Assembly (NCBI GenBank): GCA_021397835.1
Contig: JAJFZO010000028.1
Coordinates: 558,001-622,000 of the forward strand
Reading direction: 5' to 3'
Source of the DNA: Moringa oleifera
Taxonomy: Eukaryota; Streptophyta; Magnoliopsida; Brassicales; Moringaceae
Length of the DNA: 64,000 bases
Positions within the stretch are counted from its first letter, which is position 1. Each line of letters opens with the position of its first letter. This document shows, one piece after another, positions 11,054 through 21,119 of this stretch. A program made the translations under genes and the position numbers. The notes below the pieces were generated by a model that was not told where the DNA came from, did no database searches, and was given only the letters and a program-made list of their open reading frames with translations.

Positions 11054-11567
11054 CTCTTCCTCATCTCTGCCTTAAGCTCCAATGCAGCAGAGTGCCTCCC
11101 CTTTAGTGCTTCTAGCTCTACCATTATGCTGAGTAGCAAGACAATTTCAACCCATAATTTTTCACATTGCAAGTAGACATAAGGAAAGTTTAGCAATTTA
11201 AGAAATTTGGAGCCAATTGATATGATGAAAAGCCATCTAGCCTTTCGATAAACATGAAAATATATTAACTTGCTTTTATGGTCATTTTGAGAACTCCACC
11301 ATAATCATTGATTGATTCCACTTATGCCTTATATGAATTGACAATAGTAACAATATATTAAAAGCTATTGTTATCTTAACATATATAATAACTAAAATAT
11401 GCAGCTACCAAAAATTATCAAATCTACAATGACAGCAGTTAGAACATAGCCCTAGAATAAATAGTGCGATGTTATCTACATATAAGAGTTGAAAAAATGT
11501 TATAACCAAATGAGACATATATGATACAATTTCACCATCATTTTGAGAAAATGTTGCTTCAAAAGCA
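11054..11567 (-). pseudogene. Golgin candidate 5 / TMF-like pseudogene fragment, unit 2
   Basis: This copy gives the clearest family match. Exon 11507-11567 reads AFEATFSQNDGEIVSYMS, aligning with AFEAMLRQK-GELASYMS. Exon about 11274-11318 keeps only traces and has a GC-type donor. Exon 11054-11166 reads CEKLWVEIVLLL and VELEALKGRHSAALEL, then, after a one-base slip, the remains of MGERDEE before a gtac donor. ELEAL-RHSAALELMGERDEE is a hallmark of plant TMF-like golgins. The extra stretch around RHSAALEL is missing from unit 5, so this copy retains ancestral sequence lost there. The acceptor dinucleotides of the first and third exons are mutated. Confidence 0.78.
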
Positions 11568-13494
11568 ATATGGAGTATCCAATGCAAATAATAAAGAAAA
11601 AATTTTATTTTGTATACTTAAACAGAAGAGTAGAAGCATTAAATAATTTATTAAGCATTAAAACAAGAGTGTTCAAAGATCTCTTTTGCTCAAAAACTTC
11701 ATCAAAGAATGAATATACAATTATATTCAAAAACAAGCTAAAAGATATGCAAATAAAAAATTACAAATTGAGAGCAAGAGACAAAAAATTACCTTTTTTT
11801 AGTTGCTTGCAAAGAATAGAGCAAACATGCAAACAAGGTGAGGGGTTTCGAGAAAGATCTAGAAATACTATAAACACACACAAACGAACAACACTTACCA
11901 ATCGTTATATATTATTTAATTTGTTAATCTCCATGGGAATATCAACTTCAGAGAAAAAAGGATTAACTAGATTAAAAAATAGATATGATCAAAAAATTAA
12001 CCTTCATTAAAATAAAGAAGAGTAAAGAGAAAAGTTCAATTTATATGCTCAGAAACAAGAGTGGAATCATTGCCTAATTTATTGGATGTTAAATCAACAG
12101 TTCGCACAAGTTTATACTGCTCAGAAACTTCATCATGAAATGTATATAGAAATACATACATAATGAGGTAGATAGACATCCAGATAGGCAACTTATAAAT
12201 TGAAAGCAGGAGAGAGAAAGATTGTTTATTTTGGTTACATACAAAAGATTAAGGTAGGCCTCATATTGGTTGATGCCTATCCATTTCTTGACTCCATATA
12301 ACTATAACTTACCAAAACTTACCAAAGAAAAGAAACATGTCACATCGAAACAAATCTGTAAAGCAATGGATCAAATTAGTAAGAAGTCATCCATAAAAAA
12401 AAAAGAACATTTAAAAATGATGACTCATTCTTTCCATTTTTCTATTCTAGCTAAATAGTTTCACATTAAATTAAAAAAAAAAAAGCATAATTCACAAGAT
12501 TAATATCAATAGTAATCTAAAGATGCTTAAAAACCTTATGTGTTTTCAAAAAGGATCCATAATTACTATGAACAGACTCAATTGGATAGGTACGTGTTAA
12601 TTTAATTTATTGATCTTCATAAAAATGTCAAATGCAAAGAAAAAAAGAAGAACATTGTTAAATAATAAAAGTGACCAAAAGAAAAATGAACTCGGTTGAA
12701 ATAATAAAAGTGACAAGAAAATTAACTTTCAATTAAAATAAAAAAAAGTTTAAACAAAAAAGTTCTTTTTGTACACTGAAAGAGAAGAGTGAAAGCATTG
12801 CCTTGTTTATTGTGCATTAAATTAAGAGTTCGCTAAAAAAACTTCATCAGGCAATGTATATGCAATTACATACATAAACAAAGAGGATAAGTAAACAAAC
12901 AGATTATCGGTTGAAAACAAAAAGGAGAAGATTGCCTTGTTTTGGTTTATCAAAAAGAATCAAGCAAGCCTTGTTTTGGTTGACGACTATCCATTTCTTG
13001 GCTGTATAAAACTGTCACTTCTACACAAAATCAATGGTTGTAACTAGAACCAAGAAGATGTATAGAACTATCAGTTCTACTTAAAATCGATGGTTATGAC
13101 TCCACGAAGATGTATAACCAGTGAAGAAGTATTCCATCAACCAAAAAACATTTACAAATGATGGCTAACTCTGTTTATTATTTTATTTTAATTAAAAAGT
13201 GACACAAAAAAATAACAATTTAAAATATTAAAGCACTAACCTTCCTGGTGAAATTAAGACTGCATGATGAGTAGCTGTCGTAGGTTTTGAAAGGTGAGGT
13301 CTTTCCAAAGAAGATCCACAAATACAATAAATAGACATAATTAGACAACACTTAATAAGTGTAATTTGTTGATCTTCATGATAAATCTTGGTAACAATCA
13401 AGCAACGGAGCTTGATGAATAAGAAAGAATTCATCAAACAAACAATGGGAGGCCTAATACTAAAAGAAAATGAATATAAAGTTATGAATCTACC

Positions 13495-13690
13495 ATAGCA
13501 ACATTCTTAAGATCTCGTTAATTTTCATAAAAAGAATAAAATTAGGGAAATTTGAGTACGTATGATTTTATGCAAACACCTAAAAATATCTCTACCCATT
13601 TCAACAACATCACAATTAAACAACCCCTTAGCTGCCTTGAAAATTATAAGATGACTTACATCTCTTAGGTCATATGTACTGGCATTGACT
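13495..13690 (-). other. Conserved unassigned block, unit 2 version (broken)
   Basis: This is the homologue of the block at 4183-4380. It sits between the AIR9 exon at 13734-13792 and the 3' part of the module. It retains nucleotide similarity throughout but its frame is interrupted, unlike units 1, 3 and 4. Confidence 0.4.
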
Positions 13691-13733
13691 AAAGAAGAGA
13701 AAAGTCACCAGGAAACTAGAAATATGTTCATAC

Positions 13734-14917
13734 CTCAAATTCCATTGTTCCAATATCGAGCTTTTGCTTCACTTCTTCATGAACATCAGGCCCTACAAGT
13801 TAATAAAAATAAAAAAATAAGTAGAAATCACCCAAGAAGGTACAATCACGTAAATCCTTACAGAACATCTAGAAGTTGTACAATACATTTTCCTTTCAAA
13901 AATGTGAAGGAAGCGCAAAAAAAAATAAGAAAAAAAAAAGAATGAGAAAGAATAAGAAAAGGTTATGGGGATAAGAATATCCAATCATGTTACAATTGAT
14001 CTTTGTTACACAAAACAATTCAAACATTATCTTAGGATGGTTAATCAAAAGCCTATGGTTTAGAGCATTAGTTGCAATACACTCAAGAACTTAGCAGTTG
14101 AAGTCAACAAAATTACTAAATGGCATATACAAATTTGCACAACTGTTTTTGAATTAGTGAACATCAAGAAAATTGTTTACACAAAACTTGCATGTTAGTT
14201 ACCAGAATGTAAAACTACAAATAACAATGACATCTAAACTCTTGAGCACTTAATTCCTTATGTTAAAATACAGAATAAGGTATATAAATTAAAAGAAAAT
14301 TGCAAAACAGATTTTCTAGATGCTTTAAAACATCATAACAGAACTTGAATATTCATTATAGGATATTAAAAAGATTTTACCTAGAAAAGAAAAAGAAAAA
14401 ATCCACAAAAACAAGGATATTGGCTTGCACATTATCAATAATGATTGGTTCTGTTGATGCAGAAATAGGTTGCCCCTCAGTACCATCCTCTCTTACTGGA
14501 GTATAGATAGCCACCAATCTATACCCCATATCATCAACATTAGGTACATACATCCTCCTTGTCTTTCCTCCAATATCATCAAATAAGTCTGTAAAAAAAT
14601 GAAACTCTTAAGGAACTAACGGATATAGTACCAGTTAATTATATACAGGAAAATACCTATTTTTTAAAGTAGAGGCATGTTATAAGTTTAGCTAACAAAA
14701 TCTAAACGGAACCAATAGCATATCAAAAGATACATGATAAATAAATACTAGAGCATATAATTAACTGCCAACAAAATTAACTAACCCAGTTTTCTTATTC
14801 TCATGTAACCACTCAAACTTGCTAGGGTCCTCTTTACGTGCAAAGTACTCTTGATAATACTTCCTTCAATGGCATCTCCGATAATTCGGACATTATTGAA
14901 AGATGGAAGAGTTGCCA
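13734..14917 (-). pseudogene. AIR9: AIR9-like pseudogene, A9-repeat and C-terminal exons, unit 2
   Basis: There are three minus-strand exons. 14786-14917 reads VATLPSFNNVRIIGDAIEGS then IIK and shifts frame, losing the YFGG part; its acceptor (cctag) and donor (gttagt) remain. 14436-14588 is the RMYEANVDD-type exon, now weakly readable, with donor GT changed to AT. 13734-13792 (59 nt) reads PDVHEEVKQKLDIGTMEFE with both splice borders intact, and is the best copy of this exon in the window. The mixture of a clean last exon and a frame-broken first exon is typical of unselected decay. Confidence 0.8.
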
Positions 14918-15174
14918 CTAGGTAACACAATTATTTTTTCAACTATTATCACTATTTCTATGGGTTTAAAAAGATTAGAAATTAGAGAATGTTCAAACAG
15001 TTGCAAACGAAATCACACATTGGCCATAAGACTTGATAAAAGCTGACTCATAAATTTCCATGAGATAATACCAGAACAAGTAGTTAGCATACTTACTTCA
15101 CATGATTCACGTACGTAACACCAATCCGTGGCAGCCTCAACGCACGCAATCCAAAAATACTGTCCTTGTCAGCT

Positions 15175-16905
15175 CAAGTTCAGGAAAGATCTCCATTCAT
15201 CTAAACCCTTAACCACTTAATTCTCTATGTTGAAATATAGAATAAGTATATATAATAAAAAAAAGTTGCAAAAGTGGTTTGTTTCTAAATGTTCAAAAAC
15301 ATCATAACACTACTTTAATATTCATTGTAGGACATTAAAAAGATTTTACCTAGAAAAGAGAAAGTGAAAAGCCACAAAAACAAGGTCATCACTCTGCACA
15401 TTACCAACAATGATTGGTTTTGTTGATCCAAAAATAGGTTGGTCCTTAATACCATCCTTTCTTACACGAGTGTAGATAGTCACCAGTCTGTGCCCTACAT
15501 CATCAACATTAGATTCATACATCCTCATTGTCTCTCCTGCAGCATCATAAAATGAGTTTGTACAAAAATAAAACTTTTAAGGAACCAAGGGATAGAGCAC
15601 GAGTAAATCATATCTAGGAAAATATCTAATTTGTGAAGTACAAGTATGTCATAAGTTTAACTAACAAATATAAATACCAGAGCATATAATCAACTACAGA
15701 AATAAAGTTACACTAAATAGTTTCCTTATTCTCGAATAACCACTCAAACTTGCTATGGCACTTTCTACCTCTAAATTACCCTCCAAATACTTTGATAATA
15801 CTTTCTTTAATGGTATCTTTGATCGAACATTACTAACAAATGAAGGTGCTACCACTAGGTAACATAATCATTTTTTCGACTATTATTACCATTTATAATA
15901 GTTTAAAAAGATTAGAAATAGAGAATATTCAAACAGTTGTAGAGAAAAACACATATTGGCCATGAGATTGGATTAAAACCGACCTTAAATTTCAATGAGA
16001 TAATACTAGAGGAAGCAGTTGGCATACTTAATTAGATCAAAAAAGCAAACACAAAACACAAGCATGCAAAGACACATAACCACATGGAGTAATAACATGT
16101 ACATATAAGTATCCATAGAGAGACATGGAAAAGTAACGCAAGCAGTCAAGCAAAACAGAGAGAGAAAAATAACATAAATTTGACAAAGTCAAAGAACATT
16201 AGAAATAGTTTCTTCACATGATTCACTTATGCAACAACAATCCATGGCAGCCCTAGCACACGCAATCCAAATGTAGTATCCTTATCAGCTCAGGTTCAGG
16301 AAAGTGTCTCCCTTCATCAAGAAGTGCAAAAAGGAAAATAATGATGAAGACATGCAATTTATTTTGAGATAGGTTTTCATAAAAGTCAATACCTATGGAG
16401 ATTAAGGTGGATCTAATTGTTGCATATTCTGATGGTTATAGGGATCTAAGAGTAAACACTTTAATTCTTGCAAGTCCTAAAAGATGAAGAAAGCAATTTT
16501 CAGATAAGCATTTCTGTTCTACAGATTTTGTTGTTTCCCAATAGTCGTGCTACATTTATTCTATTTAGGTGCAGTTCACTAGCGTTCTACAAACATCCTC
16601 TTCTTTTTTCTCAACTTCTTGCTAAACTTTCTAGAGATTTCCATTAAATGAAGTTCGTGAATACTGATTAAGGAACCCAAATATATGTTAATGAATAGAT
16701 GATATTTTTCAGGTAGCATACGCAGGATTTCAGCAATAATTTTTCCAAATTATATACAAAATTCTTCAAACAAATAATATAAACTATATGTGCAGTAGAA
16801 ACATTTGAGGCGAAACTCAAGTTCCTAACATTCTTGAACATACAACTTTAGGCATTCCTTGCAAATAAAGGACAAACTGAGAGTGAACTTCAATAACATA
16901 TGCTA
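15175..16905 (-). repeat. Partial tandem module copy, unit 2b
   Basis: Sequence around 15180 jumps back to the position corresponding to about 14240 of unit 2, giving a second partial copy that carries two AIR9 exons. It then continues through sequence matching 5700-6470 of unit 1 and ends near 16905 in a T-run. A comparable jump happens near 63030 at the end of unit 5. Confidence 0.75.
15405..15854 (-). pseudogene. AIR9: AIR9-like pseudogene, two exons, unit 2b
   Basis: Exon 15405-15557 is the most intact copy of the late A9 exon. It reads GETMRMYESNVDDVGHRL, then VTIYTRVRKDG and PIFGSTKPIIV, followed by the expected gtaatg donor. It matches the AIR9 signature GETGRMYEANVDDVG-RLVA-YTP-REDG. 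The frame stays open from the methionine at 15528 down through the intron to 15346. The acceptor has changed from AG to AA. Exon 15717-15854 is a decayed version of the FEWL exon that has lost its donor. The C-terminal VKQKL exon is absent because the copy is truncated. Confidence 0.83.
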
Positions 16906-18100
16906 ATTTTTTTTAATACAAAAACATAGTATTTGCTTTTGGTAAGTTAGGAACTAATTTTAGAATGTCAAGGCAACTAACAGTAACAATAACTCATGAC
17001 ATGAACAGTGGGTATCTAGGAATAAAGCAATGGAAACAATCAACCTGATATCTTAGAAATATGAACTATTTTTTTTTTTTAATTTTAACCCAAGAAAAAG
17101 CTAGTGTGAAAGCATACCTTCATGTGTGCCCTTCCTTCAAATTGATGCAAGTGGTGCGACACACCTATTATCTGAGAAAACTTCATGGTTGCTAAGCATA
17201 GAGAACTTGCACTAAAATTCTTTTCATTATATTGTAGTTCTATTATGTTACCTTCAACATATACAATTAGTTGGTCCTATTAATCAGCTTAGAAACCTTC
17301 ATGAAAATTTGCATTGAACCAACAAATTTACAAATGCATTAAACTAGCAAACCTAAATGATTCAATTATTTTTAAAATTATTGTAAGAAATATTAAGAAA
17401 CTATTTTTTCACTTTAGGCTTACCTGTTCATGACTAATAGACAACATGTGCAAGAAGTCTAAACTTTAAATCCAATCTATATGCTTTTTTCACTCCTAAG
17501 CATGAACAACCTAGAAGTACAATTACAAAAAAAGAAACAGTGGTCAAACGCCAAATAGCAGGTTTCTTTGGAGAAAGTAATATGTAAAACAAAGAAATGC
17601 AATGTTAAAATACCTTTCAAATTCTCTTAAAGTTAAATTTGGTCATCCAAGGCCCCCATTGCTAGGACCAAATTCCCAGCACTATTTAGTAATTCTGGTA
17701 ATGAAAGGACCACTATTGATTTTGAATCAACAAAGAAAAAAAAAAAAAGATCTCAAGCATGGAACAGACATTAATAGAGAACAAAAGAACAAAGGATTAA
17801 TTATAGCGAAGCATTACAAGATGAGATCAACTTGCTTACTCCGTTTTCACAAATCATAATAGCAAACACAAATATATGTAAATTATTATTAAGCAACAAG
17901 ACCTACTAATGTGATATTTAGTCTATAAGCATGAGTCCACATATGATCATCCTTGATTCTTTCATCTTTTTTTAACAAATCAGTTTTGCTGTTTTTATAC
18001 TTAAATGCCTCCATATACTGTAAGTTTTGTCGGTTAACATGACCAAACCAACCGTAAAGGCTTCCGTATTAGTTGCACAACAATGACCAAAAATTTACTA
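16906..18100. other. Low-information stretch between module copies and TIC110 fragment
   Basis: I found no recognisable gene. The first 100 bp (a T-run, then a phrase including cagtaacaataactcatgac) recurs near 54531-54640, so at least this part is duplicated. A short minus-strand frame at 17120-17195 (MKFSQIIGVSHHLHQF) and a + frame at 17602-17859 have no family match that I know. Confidence 0.6.
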
Positions 18101-18115
18101 GCTATTGTTACCTTG

Positions 18116-18280
18116 TTAGCGAGGAGGCTGCACATGGTCGGGACTAGAAGTAAGTAAAATAGTGGAGTCAGTAGTTATCCACAAAGCAAACTTGACACCA
18201 ATTTCACCAGGACGTATCATGGCAAAAACGAAGTTGCTTTTGTAGTCCTCTTTTGTAAGGTTCAGCCGGAACTTCAACAT
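18116..18280 (-). other. 54-codon unassigned open frame
   Basis: This minus-strand frame runs from ATG at 18280 to TAA and reads MLKFRLNLTKEDYKSNFVFA, then MIRPGEIGVKFALWITTDS, ending in HVQPPR. Its composition is more protein-like than the neighbouring A-rich frames, and the base composition here is less A+T-biased. It is probably an exon remnant of another captured gene. I do not recognise the family. A further charged frame (EIAIKRLKEIEKISW) lies about 60 to 130 bp upstream on the same strand. Confidence 0.35.
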
Positions 18281-18407
18281 TCATACACAACTTTCAAAAT
18301 TTCTTTATAAAGAATAGTTGATGAAGACACATGCCTTCAAGCTTTGTGATGGCTTCCAAGATATTTTTTCTATCTCCTTCAACCTCTTAATTGCAATTTC
18401 AAGGCTT

Positions 18408-18497
18408 GAGCAAAAATTTTTAAGATAAGATTAGTTACATAAAGGGTTGAGCAAAAATTTTTAAGATAAGGTTAGTTACATAAAGGGTTGAGCAAAA
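18408..18497. repeat. 41-bp tandem duplication
   Basis: A unit beginning gagcaaaaatttttaag and ending acataaagggtt occurs twice in a row (starts 18408 and 18449), with a third partial copy from 18490. The two full copies differ by one base, so the duplication is young compared with the surrounding decay. Confidence 0.9.
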
Positions 18498-19147
18498 AAC
18501 AATGTTAAGGGGACAAAAGAATAAGGATTCACCAATCTGAAGAGACAACTCAAAACCAATTCAAGCCCATGACTACCTAGCTTTATCCCATGCAATGTTA
18601 CACTGCTCCTTTCTTCTAAATGACTATATGAGGCACAACAAATAAATTCATAGCTTTACCATTACCCTTCACGCCATCAATAAATCAAAGTTGTTAAAAG
18701 TGAAGGCTACTCTAAGGTTAAAAAATGGATCTTCAGGCAAAAGAAGCAGCTGCCTCTAAGAATGGTGGGCTCAGTATTTATTAAAGATTCATACTAATGC
18801 CCATAATACATATGAAATGATTTGTGTAAGAATACTTTAATCAGAGTAAAATAGTTTTAAACTTCTACGCTAACGTTAATAGATTATTTGAGTTAATTAG
18901 TGAGAGAACTTATTTAATAAAAAAATGATAATAGAATAACGAAACTTGGTATTGCAGTAACACTATTATCGAATCAGAGCAGCATCAATAACTCAACCTG
19001 GAAGATTTATTAGTATCGAATTTGCCAAGAGTAAACCTTCACAAATCATGTTGCTCGCCCTAAGGCATGACTCAACCACCATTATATAGGAGAACAGTCT
19101 ATGCTACTAGGAAGCAATAGCAGACATAAGAATTGATATTTAGGTAT

Positions 19148-19468
19148 CTGGGCATTAGTAACCTTGAAAACATGCTTCCAAGGCAGAAGGAAAGATGATG
19201 CTTCTCCAAACACAAGGTTTGAAGCATAAATCAGCTTGATAAATGCCTGCACTGGAGAATCCCTAATAATGATCACACCCCACATCTTTATTTAAAATGC
19301 ATAATTCATAGTTCACTGCAAACTTGCATTATCACAAGTGACCTACCTCATGCTGTTCAGCACTGCCATCACGATCTCCAATCTCAAGCCCTTGCCTATG
19401 TATCCGTCTTCCAATGTTCAACCAAAAAATCAATATTATTGAAGATGATATATCTGAAATTCATCTCA

Positions 19469-19499
<31 letters not shown>

Positions 19500-20514
19500 A
19501 GCAATTCACTTATTGATGTGCATAAAAAGAACCTAGTTAGGAATACCTCCATGTGCATGGAATCTGCATCTGGATGATCAATCCCCAAAGCACTTTTGAC
19601 AGTAATGGTCTTGTTAACTTCATCACCTTCAAGTTCTTGATCTCCAGTTGGAAGGACGGAGGTTACAAACCTAAATGAAAGATTAAAGGGCAATTGAAAT
19701 ACTGGGAGATGTTTAATTCCCAAGATTCAAATAGCCAGAAATGTGCCTCTCACAGATAGAATTCCATGTAGATATGGATTAGAAAAACCGTATGGTCTTT
19801 GACTAACCAGATAAGTACACAGATAATACAAAGATCCACTTTACACTTACCAGCAGTATGTATCACAAATCTCAGCTTTAAATGCCTCATCCTGCTTGCT
19901 GATACCATACCTGAAAAATATTAAAAACAGCAATGAAAGAGATACGAAATACATACTGCAAAGAACAAATACTTTGATAACAACAATAATCCAATAAAAG
20001 CTTGTTTGCTAAGGGAATTCCAAGAAAATAATTTAAGTATCAATAACCCACTAGTGAAATTAGTTGATCAAAATGCAAAAATGTTATCCATGAACCATGT
20101 AACAAAGATTAACCAAACTTGCCAGACCCTTTCGTGGGTTGATCGAAGAGCTGCTAACAAAAGGGCGAAGGCAGGATTCACAGAAAAAAGCCATGGACGG
20201 ATGGAAAAACCGACCAGAGACTAACAAGCACAAAGCCACTGCTCTTGATGCTTAGTTAAGAGTGAATATAACATATTAGTGAGTGAGCCAAGTGCAAATA
20301 ATTATGGATTATCAACATAACAGTAACCACTAAAGTGTCCAATGAATCATAATACTACCTTAGTAGCGACTCTTTCCATATCCTCCTTCTTCACTGCCCC
20401 AGGACCATCCAATTCAGCCACGTAATTATGCAAGCTAACTGCAGCAACTTCAGGAACAACAGCATTCAAAGCATACAAGATTGCTCCACCTACGGCACCA
20501 GAGCAGTAACAAGG
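19148..20514 (-). pseudogene. TIC110: TIC110-like gene fragment, five consecutive exons
   Basis: TIC110 is the large inner-envelope component of the chloroplast protein import machinery. Five exons follow its N-proximal sequence on the minus strand. 20359-20514: SGAVGGAILYALNA, VPEVAAVSLHNYVAELDGPG, AVKKEDMERVATK. 19851-19910: YGISKQDEAFKAEICDTYCW. 19547-19670: FVTSVLPTGDQELEGDEV, SALGIDHPDADSMHME. 19347-19415: IGRRIHRQGLEIGDRDG. 19148-19246: KLIYASNLVFGEASSFLLPW and KHVFKVTNAQ. No stop interrupts any exon and exons two to five join in phase; the first junction is off by one base. The acceptor of exon four (AC) and the donor of exon five (AT) are mutated. The transit peptide, membrane segments and the C-terminal two thirds are missing, so this is a truncated fragment, probably young. 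A W in exon two replaces the usual R, as a C-to-T change would give. Confidence 0.88.
19472..19499. repeat. (AT)n microsatellite in TIC110 intron
   Basis: About 14 uninterrupted AT dinucleotides lie just downstream (minus strand) of the third TIC110-like exon. Confidence 0.97.
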
Positions 20515-20712
20515 CTAACAATTAATGTAAAAGAAATAGAAAGAAGAAGAAGGAAAAAAACAGAGAATCAAAGCCAAGTGGAGCAGCTTGAGAAATTTTC
20601 TTAAAAGGAAGTAGATAAGAGGAAGGGAGAGAAATAAATGGAGAGGGAGTAAATCAAACCTTACGGGTATCTTCGAAGCGAATTAGGGAGGATTGAAACA
20701 AACAGATCTGAT

Positions 20713-20889
20713 ATGCTGGCCTTGCCTTGTACTCGATCCACCGCTGGGAAATTCTCTTCAATAACCGGCAGTGGCGTGGGGCAGAAAGCCGATGATTTCT
20801 ATGAGGCCCTTCCCTTTAACCTAAACAGCCAGATTAAACACAGGTCATCCCCTACCTCAAAATCCTTTGACGGACACCACAGAAGTTAG
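20713..20889 (+). other. 58-codon open frame in GC-richer stretch
   Basis: A + strand frame runs from ATG to TAG, beginning MLALPCTRSTAGKFSS and continuing GVGQKADDFYEALPFNL. It lies in the most GC-rich part of this region, opposite the presumed leader of the TIC110-like fragment. I know of no matching family. It may be chance or an upstream/antisense small frame. Confidence 0.2.
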
Positions 20890-20972
20890 CTTCTCGCCTA
20901 TCATTGGTCGACTTGAACGTTGTTCCCTCTAGTCCTAAAATCATTAGCTCTTTAAACCTCCGATGAGGATTT

Positions 20973-20973
20973 T

Positions 20974-21033
<60 letters not shown>
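20973..21033. repeat. (GA)n / (CT)n tract
   Basis: A nearly pure GA repeat on + (CT on minus), with an imperfect start at 20973 and a pure core from about 20985. CT-rich tracts are common in plant promoters and 5' leaders. On the minus strand this one lies between a TATA-like site and the TIC110-like exons. Confidence 0.95.
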
Positions 21034-21035
<2 letters not shown>

Positions 21036-21110
21036 AAGAGAGAAAGCAGCAGAGGAGGAAGAAGGAGGAAGGTGCCGAATGCGTGAGGCTTGGTTAAATA
21101 GCTCCTAACG
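21034..21110 (-). promoter_or_regulatory. Possible promoter/5' leader upstream of TIC110-like fragment
   Basis: Reading the minus strand, a TATA-like TATTTAAC (around 21092-21100) is followed within about 60 bp by the CT repeat and a GC-richer leader, about 580 bp before the first TIC110-like exon. Upstream of it the sequence turns abruptly into an A+T-rich array at about 21120. The layout resembles a core promoter and leader. Whether it belonged to TIC110 or was joined to it cannot be told, because the first TIC110 exons are missing. Confidence 0.35.
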
Positions 21111-21119
21111 GTCAAATTT

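Larger units (their letters stand above)
10380..15170 (-). repeat. Segmental duplication module, unit 2 (no satellite attached)
   Basis: This module copy starts at the same internal point as the others but has no telomere-like tract or A-rich block next to it; it abuts the AIR9-side sequence of unit 1 directly. It carries the GC5 exons, the 38-bp tandem pair, the unassigned block and the last three AIR9 exons, all on the minus strand and in the same order as unit 1. Confidence 0.8.
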
